64,000 nt of DNA, taken from Candidatus Roizmanbacteria bacterium RIFCSPLOWO2_01_FULL_40_13. GTDB taxonomy: Bacteria; Patescibacteriota; Microgenomatia; UBA1406; GWC2-37-13. The stretch is from positions 15,393-79,392 of the forward strand of contig MGAN01000019.1 of assembly GCA_001789745.1 (NCBI GenBank), written 5' to 3'. Positions 17,892-27,875 of this stretch are shown here, in pieces (the stretch's first letter is position 1; the number at the start of each line of letters is the position of its first letter). The translations under genes were made by a program, and so were the position numbers. The notes beneath the pieces were generated by a model. The model ran no database searches, was not told the origin of the DNA, and was given only the letters and a program-made list of their open reading frames with translations.

Positions 17892-18287
17892 TGGAGATGC
17901 CGGGAGTTGAACCCGGGTCCGGAAGGGCCATTTTAAAAAGGTTTAGGTAGAGATAGTATATTTAATTCAAAATCCAAATTCCAAATATACAAATGACAAA
18001 TGGATCACGATTGATATATCTTTGAATCATCCGTCAATCGTAAAACACGGATTTCATCTCACCTTGATTGGTTTATCTCTAAAGTTAAGTTGAACCAAGG
18101 AAAACTTAATCAGAGGAAGCTTAGTTGTAGTAAGCTGGAACTCTTGCTTGCGCAAAAGTCATTTGCCTACCGTAAAAAGCTTCAATCGCTTCCATTTCGT
18201 CAGCAATTAAAGTTTTTCTATTTGACGGATAGATCCGCCCTACCCATTTTTAAAAGTGCATGCATTCCGTCGATTCCCTTCATCCCC
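17892..18287 (-). ncRNA. ssrA: tmRNA
   Basis: Minus strand 5' GGGGATGAAGGGAATCGACGG ... GGACCCGGGTTCAACTCCCGGCATCTCCA 3'; 7-bp acceptor stem; adjacent to smpB. Confidence 0.9.
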
Positions 18288-18489
18288 AATTCCGCTTTGC
18301 GGAAAATTCGAATCTCTAATTTCTAAATTCTAAACGATTATCAGAATTCAAATGACGAACAATCAAAAAGTTTAAAAAATTTGAAAATTAAATATTTGAA
18401 TTTGTTTAGGATTTAGAGTTTAGGATTTAATATTTAGTTTTTAAGGTACTCTTTTGTCGCGTCTAACGCGACTGCAGGAATATTTAAAA

Positions 18490-18939
18490 TCAGGATTTTA
18501 AATATTCCTTTGCTTCTCTCTCCTCCTCTCTCTTAATATCCTTCGCTCTCTCCAATCTCTTTTTTTCAAGTCCCTTCCTTCCCTTGGCCAAAGCTATCTC
18601 AAGTTTCACCAAACCGCCCTTATTATAGCATGCGACAGGCACGATTGTCAATCCGCCTGCTGCCGCCAACTTGGTCTTCAGCCTGATGATTTCCCGCTTG
18701 TGAAGCAGTAGTTTTCGGGTTCTTCGCGCATCATATCCCTGAGGCCTGGCATACTCATAAATTTGAATTAGTGCGTTAACCAAATAGACTTCCGATCCCA
18801 AAATTTTGACAAAACTGTCCTCAAGCTTGATCCGTCCTGCCCGCACCGACTTAACTTCGGCTCCGGTCAAAGTGATACCGACCTCGTATTTCTCGACTTC
18901 TTGAAAGTCCCTTCTATATTTCCGATTAACTATTTTCAT
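18490..18939 (-). CDS. smpB: SsrA-binding protein SmpB
   Basis: NRKYRRDFQEVEKYEVGITLTGAEVKSVRAGRIKLEDSFVKI. Confidence 0.97.
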   Translation of the reverse strand: MKIVNRKYRRDFQEVEKYEVGITLTGAEVKSVRAGRIKLEDSFVKILGSEVYLVNALIQIYEYARPQGYDARRTRKLLLHKREIIRLKTKLAAAGGLTIVPVACYNKGGLVKLEIALAKGRKGLEKKRLERAKDIKREEEREAKEYLKS

Positions 18940-19082
18940 TAAAGAATTGTAACAAATTTAACCTGAAGACTTGACACGGATATTAAAAAGGGCTATTATA
19001 TTTTTGTGATATAAATTACAAAATGTGATTAAAATTTCCCTTTTCTTTTTACAAGTTAATTTTAGAAAGCGGGTGAGAATAG

Positions 19083-19343
19083 ATGATTAATATTAAAAGA
19101 GCTTTAATTACAGGAGCTTTAGCTGCTTCAATTTTGGCAAGCGCGGTTCCGGCATTTGCAGATAATCCAAATCAAGTTGATACAACTTCACCCAATTGTC
19201 ACGGAAAGCTTGCTTCCCTTAATGCCAAAGGGCACGGAGGGCTGCAAAATGCCTCTGAGGCAAAACATCCTAATTATGGCGATGGCGGACCGGCAGACAG
19301 CGTACAGGATTTTCAAGAAGAGATGCGTGAACTCTGCAGTTAA
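19083..19343 (+). CDS. Small secreted hypothetical protein
   Basis: Signal peptide MINIKRALITGALAASILASAVPAFA; RBS-like AAAGCGGGTGAG upstream. Confidence 0.75.
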   Translation: MINIKRALITGALAASILASAVPAFADNPNQVDTTSPNCHGKLASLNAKGHGGLQNASEAKHPNYGDGGPADSVQDFQEEMRELCS

Positions 19344-19380
19344 CAAATGACTAATAGTAAAAAGACTATTGTCATATAAA

Positions 19381-19412
19381 CAACCCATATTTGATTATGG
19401 GTTGTTTTTTTA
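19381..19412 (+). terminator. Intrinsic terminator
   Basis: CAACCCATA-tttgat-TATGGGTTG followed by T7. Confidence 0.85.
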
Positions 19413-19454
19413 TAAATTTACCTAAACCGTATTTTTTTTAAAAAAAATTTACTC

Positions 19455-19943
19455 TTATAGATTTTTATCCACAGAGTTGAGGCATCTTAAATACTCCGGA
19501 GTTTGAGTCCAGCCACATTCACCGCTGCTTTTCCGTTCGCAGCTTGATAAAGGTAAACAACTATATTCTTCTTTGTAAACGCAGGGTGACATCTTTTCAC
19601 CTTCCGCCGAATCATAGCATAGCTCCCCGCTGCATCCGCCAATCGTGCATCCGCCTTTAGCCGGATCAGTCGCGTCCGGTAAAGGAGGAAGCGATATATT
19701 CTCCGGGCAAGGTGCAAACTCGCAGTTGGGCGGAATTCTTCCCACGCCGGATCCGTCCGGGCAAAGTTTAGCATCCAACGAACACGCTATACCGGTCGGA
19801 GTTATTTTAGAAGATCGTTCATAGTTATTTGACCACCTTCCCAGTTGAAACCCAACCATTGCTCCAACTAAAAAGATAATAAAAATCACTCCTAAAGCGG
19901 GCTGTCTTACATTTTCAGAAAAAGGAGAAGTTTGATCAATCAT
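19455..19943 (-). CDS. Eight-cysteine-cluster-like secreted/membrane protein
   Basis: N-terminal TM; CTIGGCSGELCYDS...SPCVYKEEYSCLPLSSCERKSSGECGWTQTPEYLRC. Confidence 0.7.
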   Translation of the reverse strand: MIDQTSPFSENVRQPALGVIFIIFLVGAMVGFQLGRWSNNYERSSKITPTGIACSLDAKLCPDGSGVGRIPPNCEFAPCPENISLPPLPDATDPAKGGCTIGGCSGELCYDSAEGEKMSPCVYKEEYSCLPLSSCERKSSGECGWTQTPEYLRCLNSVDKNL

Positions 19944-19970
19944 GCTAATTATATTTTATCATTTCTTGCT

Positions 19971-20579
19971 CTAATCTTTACTAATTAGACTTCCTATATT
20001 TCCAAAACCTTCAAGCGTTGCAACCTGTCGCCTACGATAATGATCGAAACGATAAATTATTTCTGCCCGCTCTCCTACATAGATTTTTAAATTTGGATAG
20101 AACCATAGTAGTCTTCTTATTCCGCTCTCTGACGCAACTGCCGAAAAAATGAATAAATCACTTTTTTTTTGACCGTTGGCTAGTTTTTTCACCGCCTCAG
20201 ACATTGTTTCTCCCGTAACAATGACAGAGTCAACGATTAAAATACAATCAGGCTCTTCATTGCTTTCCCAACCATTCACGTTATTCACTAAATAATATGG
20301 GTAACTAGGTAATAAACTACTTAATCCTTTACTCATCGGTATCCCGCTTCTCGGTATGCCAACAATAATTCCATTATCCATAAGTGGATTATAATTTTGC
20401 CAGCAATTACCCATAATTTGACCTAGATGATATAATCGGTCTCTCAGTGGTTGACCTCCTTTTCTATCTAATCGAATTTCAGAAATTAACCGGGAAACTT
20501 CAGGCGCATTATTACACACTACCAAATTTGAGGTGTTTTGCTCATTAGTTGAAGTAATTAGCTCGTTCAAAATACCCAA
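19971..20579 (-). CDS. Phosphoribosyltransferase-domain protein
   Basis: IIVGIPRSGIPMSKGL and PDCILIVDSVIVTGETM (PRPP-binding loop-like). Confidence 0.75.
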   Translation of the reverse strand: MGILNELITSTNEQNTSNLVVCNNAPEVSRLISEIRLDRKGGQPLRDRLYHLGQIMGNCWQNYNPLMDNGIIVGIPRSGIPMSKGLSSLLPSYPYYLVNNVNGWESNEEPDCILIVDSVIVTGETMSEAVKKLANGQKKSDLFIFSAVASESGIRRLLWFYPNLKIYVGERAEIIYRFDHYRRRQVATLEGFGNIGSLISKD

Positions 20580-20631
20580 ATTTTAACAAAATCTTTTAAT
20601 AAAAATTAACCCTTGTTATACTTAACTAATT

Positions 20632-20835
20632 ATGGATCGGTTGCCTTTTCAAATTCTTTTTCTTATCCTCTGCGTCACGGCTCTCGCTTATCTTAACCGA
20701 AATAACTTCGGCGGCCCGGCCCAGCAGGTGATGGGACGTTATTTTCCCCGACCGATTATTATCGGGGCATTATGTCTTTTTTTGGGAATATTTATTTGGC
20801 TGGTAATTAATACCTTACTCTGGAGATTTGGATAA
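20632..20835 (+). CDS. Small membrane protein, hypothetical
   Basis: Two hydrophobic segments; in operon-like position. Confidence 0.55.
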   Translation: MDRLPFQILFLILCVTALAYLNRNNFGGPAQQVMGRYFPRPIIIGALCLFLGIFIWLVINTLLWRFG

Positions 20836-20876
20836 TATCCCTATTTAACAAATCTATAACTCAAGTATACGATTTT

Positions 20877-22148
20877 ATGAATAAGTTTTTCAAAAAAAAT
20901 CACCTCCTGACGTATTTTCTTTTAGGACTGCTATTTCGGCTATCACTGCTTTTTTACGACTTCAGTTGGGATCTCAACAATCATATTGTCTGGGCAAAAG
21001 ACCTCTGGCAGCGGGGATTTGCCGGATTTTACGAGATACAATCCTCCGAAGTATATGCGACTTTATATCCTAATTATCCTCCTCTTTCACTGTTTCTTTT
21101 TTATCTTTTTTACCCGCTACATACACTAATCGAAAAAATCGCCTGGATTATCAATATTAGCATTCCGCTATTCCCTTCCAAATTAATTTTCTTTATCCAA
21201 AGCCGGTCGTTTCTGGCCGCAACGCTGAAGTTGCCGGCAGTCTTTGCCGATCTGGGAATTGCTTGGATATGTTATCTGTTTGCGAAAAAAACAACCGGCC
21301 ACCGGTTGACTAATAAACTGATAACTGCATTTATATTATTTAATCCGGCTTTTTTCTTTAATAGCGCCATGTGGGGTCAAATTGATGCAATTCCGATTTT
21401 TTTTGTTTTAGTCTCAATTTATCTAATAATGTTTTCCGAAAAATATTTATTAAGCGGTGTATTTTTCGTTTTGGGAATTCTGACAAAACCGACTGCTTTT
21501 GTTTTTCTTCCTGTTTATATTTTATTTTTTATTAAAAAATTTAGATTAATCAACTTTATCAAAGCTGCTCTTCTTGGTTTTTTTATTTTTTATTTATCAT
21601 TTATTCCTTTTCTAAATAATTTCGCTAGTCCATGGTTGCCTTTTGAAATTTTTTCTCAAAAAATTATGGCAGCCCAGAGTCTGCCCTATGTCACCAATGG
21701 CGCCTTCAATCTCTGGGTATTACTGCATGGTTTTGAGGGAATCAAGGATACTGTGCCATTTTTACTTAGTATCTCCTATAGGTATTGGGGATATTTTATT
21801 ACAGGATTATTTACTGTTTCGATTTTATTTAGAATATTTCGCCGCAACGCTTCCCGATATTTTTTCTTCGCGTCATTTCTTGTCGCTTTTGCCTCGTTTT
21901 TATTCCTTACCAAGATGCACGAAAGATACTCGATCTTACCTCTCCCTTTTTTGCTTCTGGCCAGCATAAAGAATAAAAAGTTAATCAAATGGTTTGTGGC
22001 CTTATCTTCAATAAGTTTACTCAATCTTTACCATAGCTGGCCTGTGCCTAAGCTGGGTATTTTCACCGGACTGCTTTATTACCCGCAAGTTACTTTCGGA
22101 ATTTCTCTCTTTAATGTTTTTCTATTTTTCTATCTTTTGCTACAATAA
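20877..22148 (+). CDS. Multi-TM mannosyltransferase/GT-C-like protein
   Basis: LYDFSWDLNNHIVWAKDLWQ; NPAFFFNSAMWGQIDAIPIFFVLVS; multi-TM. Confidence 0.8.
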   Translation: MNKFFKKNHLLTYFLLGLLFRLSLLFYDFSWDLNNHIVWAKDLWQRGFAGFYEIQSSEVYATLYPNYPPLSLFLFYLFYPLHTLIEKIAWIINISIPLFPSKLIFFIQSRSFLAATLKLPAVFADLGIAWICYLFAKKTTGHRLTNKLITAFILFNPAFFFNSAMWGQIDAIPIFFVLVSIYLIMFSEKYLLSGVFFVLGILTKPTAFVFLPVYILFFIKKFRLINFIKAALLGFFIFYLSFIPFLNNFASPWLPFEIFSQKIMAAQSLPYVTNGAFNLWVLLHGFEGIKDTVPFLLSISYRYWGYFITGLFTVSILFRIFRRNASRYFFFASFLVAFASFLFLTKMHERYSILPLPFLLLASIKNKKLIKWFVALSSISLLNLYHSWPVPKLGIFTGLLYYPQVTFGISLFNVFLFFYLLLQ

Positions 22149-22152
22149 CTCC

Positions 22153-23514
22153 ATGCAGATAATAGCCGATCTTCAGCTTCACTCCAAGCACTCCCGCGCC
22201 GTCTCACACAAGATGGACCTTGACGAGATCGCCCGCTGGTCCTCTAAAAAAGGGATAAATCTTGTTGCCACCGGCGACTGGACACATCCCTTGTGGTTTA
22301 GGGAAATAAAAGCAAAATTAAAAGAAGTATCTCCCGGTATATTTTCGCTGAATGAGGATAAGACCGATTTACCGGTCTCAAGCGATGTTCGCTTTTTGCT
22401 CTCCACCGAGATCTCCAGCATCTACAGCCAGGGTGGAAAAGTTCGCCGTGTCCATAATTTGATCTTTTCGCCGTCAATCGCCACCTGTGAAAAAATCATC
22501 AAAGAAATGCGGGGCCGGGGCGCCAATCTGATGTCAGACGGCAGGCCGATTGTAGGTATCCCGTCCAAGGATCTTTTGGAGATGGTTTTGACCATAGATA
22601 AAAATGTTTTGTTCGTGCCGGCACACGTCTGGACTCCTTGGTTCTCGTTGTACGGCTCCAAATCAGGATTCGATTCAATTGAGGAATGTTTTGGAAATCT
22701 CTCAAATAATATCTATGCGATTGAGACTGGTTTAAGTTCAGACCCGATCATGAACTGGCAGATCAAGGAACTTGAGACCAGATCGATCATCTCCTCCTCC
22801 GACGCCCACTCCGGACCAAAACTGGGAAGAGAAGCAACGGTTTTCACAACAGTCAACCATCAACAGTCAACAATCAACAATTTTTCCTACCAAGATATAA
22901 CAGACGCAATTAAACAAATATCAAATTCAAAATTAAAGATCGGTTATACTATCGAGTTCTTCCCGGAAGAGGGAAAATACCACTGGTCTGGCCATCGCGC
23001 CTGCAATATCAGATACAGCCCCAGACAAGTTAAGGAAAAAGGGGGAATCTGCCCGGTCTGCCGTCAGCCGCTGACCATCGGAGTTGAGAATCGCGTCATG
23101 GATTTGTCATATAAAACGCTGGGTCAAGACGATCTTTTATATCTTAAAAACGGCCTGGGAGTGACTTTCGTCTACGATAAAAACAAAAAGAGAGTCCCAT
23201 TTGTTTCCTTGATTCCGCTACAGGAAGTCTTGGTTGAAATAAACAATGGCTCCCCAATCAGAGCCTTTAGACAGTATGAGCAGCTTACCTCCGCTTTTGC
23301 TACCGAATTTGAAATTCTTTTGAAAAAAACTTATGCAGAGATTGAGACTGCGGCCGGCTCGCAATTAAAAAAAGCGGTTCAGATTATCCGCGACCGCAGG
23401 GTGCATGTTGACCCGGGCTACGACGGAGTTTTTGGAGTCGTAAAATTAATTGGTAAAGATGAAAAAACAGATAGTGAAGAAAAAAAATCTGAAAATCAAC
23501 CGAGTTTATTCTAA
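22153..23514 (+). CDS. Endonuclease Q (EndoQ)-like PHP-domain protein
   Basis: IIADLQLHSKHSRAVSHKMDLDEIARWSSKKGINLVATGDWTHPLW; SSSDAHSGPKLGREATVF; zinc-binding RACNIRYSPRQVKEKGGICPVCRQPL. Confidence 0.85.
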   Translation: MQIIADLQLHSKHSRAVSHKMDLDEIARWSSKKGINLVATGDWTHPLWFREIKAKLKEVSPGIFSLNEDKTDLPVSSDVRFLLSTEISSIYSQGGKVRRVHNLIFSPSIATCEKIIKEMRGRGANLMSDGRPIVGIPSKDLLEMVLTIDKNVLFVPAHVWTPWFSLYGSKSGFDSIEECFGNLSNNIYAIETGLSSDPIMNWQIKELETRSIISSSDAHSGPKLGREATVFTTVNHQQSTINNFSYQDITDAIKQISNSKLKIGYTIEFFPEEGKYHWSGHRACNIRYSPRQVKEKGGICPVCRQPLTIGVENRVMDLSYKTLGQDDLLYLKNGLGVTFVYDKNKKRVPFVSLIPLQEVLVEINNGSPIRAFRQYEQLTSAFATEFEILLKKTYAEIETAAGSQLKKAVQIIRDRRVHVDPGYDGVFGVVKLIGKDEKTDSEEKKSENQPSLF

Positions 23515-24739
23515 TTCCCTTCGTCATTCTGGCAGACAAAGTTCGGGAGCCGGAACGACGGCTAAAAAATTTTTACTATTCTTATTTATCCTCCTTCTGC
23601 CTACCCAGCTGGGAAAACATTTTTTCTTTGCCTTTTCTTATCTTTCAGGCGTCCGGGTAGATTATCTGGCGCCCACCTTGTACCTAACCGATATTTTAGC
23701 CGCTGGTTTAATCCTCCTGAATCTAAAGACTGTATTTAACTTCTTTAAGCAAAGAAAGGTACTTATCGTGCTTTTACTTTTATCTCTCAATCTCCCAGTC
23801 GCCCGATCTCTACCAATCTCTTTATATAGATATATCAAGTTTGTTGAGGTGATAGCCGTTTTTGCCGTTTTAAAGAAAACTGCTATATCCGGCCGGGCAC
23901 TGCGTTTTGCTTTATTGCTTGGAGCCCTGTTTGAGATGTCCCTATCTCTTTTTCAGTTTGTCAACAAACAATCCCTTCAGGGAGTATTTTATTTTTTTGG
24001 TGAGCGGCCTTTGAACCTGTCGCTTCCCGGTATTGCCAAAGCTTCCCTGCGGGGAATGGAGTTCCTGCGTCCTTACGGGACTTTTTCCCACCCTAATTCT
24101 CTAGCCGGATTTTACCTTCTAATATATTTTTTTATTCTTACCCGATTCAGCCGGATTTCAACCGGTTTCAACCGATTTAAACTGGTTTCAACTGTTCTAC
24201 TTTTTATCTCAAGCCTTTTAATCTTCCTCTCTTTTTCCAAAATCACCATTGTTGCTTATCTTTTATTAAACTTCGTCTTTCTTTGGAAAAGCCAGCTAAA
24301 AAAACTTTGCCGCTTTTGCCTTTTTGCCAGAATTTTTGTGCTATTGTTTATTTCTACCCTTTTTTTACAGACAACCAGCGACCCTCTTTCCCTTCATAAA
24401 AGAGTTGAACTAGCAAAAAATTCGCTGACAATCATCTCTCAACGGCCAATTTTGGGAGTGGGTTTGGGAAATTATTTAATCGCTCAACAGCAGTTTCCGC
24501 AAAAGTTTAGTGATTTTTTATATCAGCCGGTGCATAATATCTTTCTTTTACTGATTGCGGAAATCGGCCCAATCGCATTTGTAGGTTTGCTCCTGCTCTT
24601 TTTTAAGGAGTTAAAAATACTTGTAAGAAGTTACCCTTATATTTTTTTCGCGGTTTTACTGACCGGCTTTTTTGACCATTACTGGTTTACCCTGCAGCAG
24701 AATTTTTTATTAATGGGAGTAGTTATTGCTTTTCTATAA
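23450..24739 (+). CDS. O-antigen ligase family protein
   Basis: Multi-TM; RPYGTFSHPNSLAGFYLL and GVGLGNYL...VHNIFLLLIAEIG. Confidence 0.85.
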   Translation: MVKMKKQIVKKKNLKINRVYSNSLRHSGRQSSGAGTTAKKFLLFLFILLLPTQLGKHFFFAFSYLSGVRVDYLAPTLYLTDILAAGLILLNLKTVFNFFKQRKVLIVLLLLSLNLPVARSLPISLYRYIKFVEVIAVFAVLKKTAISGRALRFALLLGALFEMSLSLFQFVNKQSLQGVFYFFGERPLNLSLPGIAKASLRGMEFLRPYGTFSHPNSLAGFYLLIYFFILTRFSRISTGFNRFKLVSTVLLFISSLLIFLSFSKITIVAYLLLNFVFLWKSQLKKLCRFCLFARIFVLLFISTLFLQTTSDPLSLHKRVELAKNSLTIISQRPILGVGLGNYLIAQQQFPQKFSDFLYQPVHNIFLLLIAEIGPIAFVGLLLLFFKELKILVRSYPYIFFAVLLTGFFDHYWFTLQQNFLLMGVVIAFL

Positions 24740-25273
24740 CTTTTCCAGTTTATCTTTGATTTCTTGATTCAGCTCCAGTGATTCATTTAAGCCTTCACTT
24801 TGTCCTTGAGGCAGGTCTTTTAATAAAGTGTTGCCAATCTCTTTGTGTTTTTCATTGCTTAATTTAAGCCGAAGGATAAAATCAGACGACGGGGATATTC
24901 CTTGTTCCTTTGCTGTTTCAAGCAGGGAGGGAATTTTCAGGAAGTATTGTTCGCCTTCCCTAAAAGCCGTAAGCGCATATTTATCCTTGCCGCTTTTAGC
25001 CAAGGCCGTTGCCATGGCTGACCGCTTATCGGAAAACAATAGATATAACTCTGCTTTTTTATGACTGTCTCTGGTCACCAATTCAAGCAATTTATCTCTG
25101 ATTTTTTTTAAAAAAAATAGGGGGTGGTCTGGAAGAATGCCCGGATAGGGAAGGTTGTACTCTATCTTATCCTGGCTTAGATTAACTTCCTGCGAATCTA
25201 AAAAAATTAAAGTGGGCGTAAACAGAAAAAATAGAAGAAAAAAAGTAAACACCAGTATGAGTTTTTTTATCAT
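24734..25273 (-). CDS. DUF5667-like protein
   Basis: LPYPGILPDHPLFFLKKIRDKLLELVTRDSHKKAELYLLFSDKR. Confidence 0.8.
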   Translation of the reverse strand: MIKKLILVFTFFLLFFLFTPTLIFLDSQEVNLSQDKIEYNLPYPGILPDHPLFFLKKIRDKLLELVTRDSHKKAELYLLFSDKRSAMATALAKSGKDKYALTAFREGEQYFLKIPSLLETAKEQGISPSSDFILRLKLSNEKHKEIGNTLLKDLPQGQSEGLNESLELNQEIKDKLEKL

Positions 25274-25299
25274 TATTAAATTATACTAAACTGTGACCA

Positions 25300-25332
25300 T
25301 AGGAACAACCCCGCCGATGGCGGGGCTGTCTA
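25300..25332 (-). terminator. Terminator-like hairpin after HU gene
   Basis: CCCCGCC-atc-GGCGGGG. Confidence 0.5.
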
Positions 25333-25342
25333 CGTCTCATAT

Positions 25343-25615
25343 TTATTTGACGAGCCTCTTAAGACTCTTACCTGCTGTAAAACCAGGAGTTTTGGTAGCA
25401 GGGATTTGGATTTCGGCTCCGGTTTGTGGATTTCTTCCTTTTCTAGCTGCCCTTCTTCTCACCATAAAAGTGCCGAATCCTGTCACGACAACCTTTTCGC
25501 CTCTTTTTAGTGCGTCGGAGATTGCGCCAAAAACTGTCGAGACTGCGTCCTTGGCTGCTTTGGCCGTCAGACCTGCTTTTTTAGCAACCTGAGCGACTAA
25601 ATCTGCTTTTGTCAT
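25343..25615 (-). CDS. HU family DNA-binding protein
   Basis: MTKADLVAQVAKKAGLTAKAAKDAVSTVFGAISDALKRGEKVVVTGFGTFMVRRRAARKGRNPQTGAEIQIPA. Confidence 0.97.
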   Translation of the reverse strand: MTKADLVAQVAKKAGLTAKAAKDAVSTVFGAISDALKRGEKVVVTGFGTFMVRRRAARKGRNPQTGAEIQIPATKTPGFTAGKSLKRLVK

Positions 25616-25914
25616 TCAAAAACACCCCCCATCGTTGGACAAAACTTATAATGATTTTAGATTGATTTTTCAATCAATCGCAAACATCATAGAAAGTTTT
25701 GCCTGTCTTGTCAATCTATATTTAAAATATCTTATTATAACAATCTGGGTCAGATTGGAGCTTTATTACAGTAAAAATAAGAATTTATATGAAAAAGGGG
25801 TAAAATTAACTAAGAATCCGCTACTATGCAGTTATTTGTTATTGGATATTGGTTATCAAATTAATTTTATTTATTCATACCCAATAACCAATATCTATTA
25901 TCGAATATCTTAAG

Positions 25915-27393
25915 TTATATCTTCGTAGTTGCTTCGGCTCGATATTCGCGGATGACTGTAACTTTAATTTGCCCCGGAAAGACGTCGAACTTCTTTTCCA
26001 ACTCCTCTTTAATCTTCTCGGCCATTATAACTACCTCATCATCCGTCACCTCGTCTGCCTTAACTATGACTCGCAACTCTCTTCCGGCTTGCAAGGCGTA
26101 GGCCTCTCTTACTCCTTTTTTTGACTTGGCCGCGTCTTCAATGGTCTTGATCCGCTTCAAGTATTGTTCAAAGTCTTCATGCCTTGCGCCGGGTCGGCCA
26201 CCGGAAACTGCGTCTGAAATATAGACAATCACGGCCTCAATCGAAGGAAAAGGAATATCCTCATGATGCGCAGCGACACAGTCGATAATCTTTTGGGGAA
26301 AGCGATATTTTTTCAAGAGTTCTACTCCCAGCTCGACATGCGACCCTTCTTTGTCGGTAATCACTTTTCCGATATCGTGTAAAAGACAGCCAAGTTTTAC
26401 CACGTTGATATCCGCCTTTAGTTCATGTGCCAAGGCAATACCTATGCGCGTTTCCTCAAGCGTGTGAAGAATCATGTTCTGACCGTAGGAATAACGGTAT
26501 TTGAATTTACCCAAAAGCTGGACAATTTCCCGGGGTAAATTAAATACGCCTACTTTGTGCGCCAAATCTTCACCCGCCTTAAAGATGATCTTCTCTACCT
26601 CTTCTCTGGTTTTTTTGACAATCTCTTCTATCCGTTCTGGCTGGATTCTGCCGTCCTTTATTAATCTGTCCAATGACAGCTTGGCCACTTCCCTTTTTAT
26701 GGCGTCAAAGGAGGAAAGTTTGATTGTCCCTTCCTCCTCCAAATCAACGTCCACCCCAGACGCCAACTCAAACGCCCTGATATTTCGTCCGTCTTTGCCG
26801 ATGATTCTGCCTTTAAAATCTTCGTTGGGAAGATCTATAACCGATAAAGTGTACTCGGCAACATAGTCGGTGGCGCCGTAACGCATGGCATCAATCAATA
26901 GGGCCTTGGCTTTTTCATCCACTTTTTCTTTTATCTCCTCTTCCGACTGCTTGATCCGCTTGGCAATATCCGCCTTTAGCTTCTCTTCCCATCCGGAAAT
27001 CAGAAGCGTTCGCGCCTGGTCTTTGCTCATAGCGGCTACCTTTTCAAGTTTCTCCAAGATCGCTTCGCGCTTATCCTCATAGTCTTTTTTAATCTGCTCC
27101 AGCGACTCTCGCTCTTTTATGATTAACTCTTTGGTCTGATTTATCTGTTTTTCCTTTTCTTCCAACTGTTGTTCCCTGCTCATTAAGCGTTTCTCAATTG
27201 CCAGACTCTCCTCGGTTGTCTTTCTGGCTTGACGCTCTACCTCCTGTTTGATCTTAAGAGCTTCTTCATTGGCTTTAAATATAATTTCTTTAGCCTGCTG
27301 TTTCGGGTTTGAATCATCTTTGGGATTTTCCTGTTTAACTCCCTGTAGCTCTTCACGCAGGATCGAACGAATCAAGTTTTTTAAATCTACCAT
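25915..27393 (-). CDS. rny: Ribonuclease Y
   Basis: KH domain (GRIIGKDGRNIRAFE) and HD domain (LGCLLHDIGKV...HHED). Confidence 0.95.
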   Translation of the reverse strand: MVDLKNLIRSILREELQGVKQENPKDDSNPKQQAKEIIFKANEEALKIKQEVERQARKTTEESLAIEKRLMSREQQLEEKEKQINQTKELIIKERESLEQIKKDYEDKREAILEKLEKVAAMSKDQARTLLISGWEEKLKADIAKRIKQSEEEIKEKVDEKAKALLIDAMRYGATDYVAEYTLSVIDLPNEDFKGRIIGKDGRNIRAFELASGVDVDLEEEGTIKLSSFDAIKREVAKLSLDRLIKDGRIQPERIEEIVKKTREEVEKIIFKAGEDLAHKVGVFNLPREIVQLLGKFKYRYSYGQNMILHTLEETRIGIALAHELKADINVVKLGCLLHDIGKVITDKEGSHVELGVELLKKYRFPQKIIDCVAAHHEDIPFPSIEAVIVYISDAVSGGRPGARHEDFEQYLKRIKTIEDAAKSKKGVREAYALQAGRELRVIVKADEVTDDEVVIMAEKIKEELEKKFDVFPGQIKVTVIREYRAEATTKI

Positions 27394-27605
27394 ATTAATT
27401 TTATGAAGCTTGTCGAAGACCTTTTCTGAATTTGTGTTGATTACTTAACTATCTTTGCAGACTCACCGCACATGTGGTAATCCGCTATAAATCTGCGGAA
27501 ATCAAAAGATATTAATTCTAACTTTAACTCTGAAGTAATCATGCAAAAATTGGTAATTACAATAAAAGTCTTCAGCAAGCGTTAATTGCTAATTCTCCAA
27601 TTTTA

Positions 27606-27875
27606 CTACTTTTCTTCAAATTCTGCAATATTAAATATAATTTTCCTTTTACGCCTATTAAAATCCAAGGAAAATTTTTCCGGTAATATATCATCTCTTC
27701 CCAGTAGAAATGGGGTCTGTTCGTCATCAGTAATAGAACATCTAATAATTGTCTCATATGATTGTAAACGAATCGCGACTTTTGTTTCCCAAGTCTTTAT
27801 GATAAAACCTCCAATTCCTTCTGCATTGCTTGTTCTGCATTTTGATAGGTTATCCTCCGGTATGGCGTCAAGAAA
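27606..27875 (-). pseudogene. C-terminal remnant of a retropepsin-like aspartic protease domain protein
   Basis: Open frame KILEFLDAIPEDNLSKCRTSNAEGIGGFIIKTWETKVAIRLQSYETIIRCSITDDEQTPFLLGRDDILPEKFSLDFNRRKRKIIFNIAEFEEK*, preceded by stop, no start. Confidence 0.55.

Noticed and set aside
18090-18326. ORF on + strand (78 aa)
   Set aside because: Lies antisense within tmRNA; composition not protein-like.
25635-25913. 92-aa + strand ORF
   Set aside because: AT-rich region containing an inverted repeat between HU and rny; no protein-like features.
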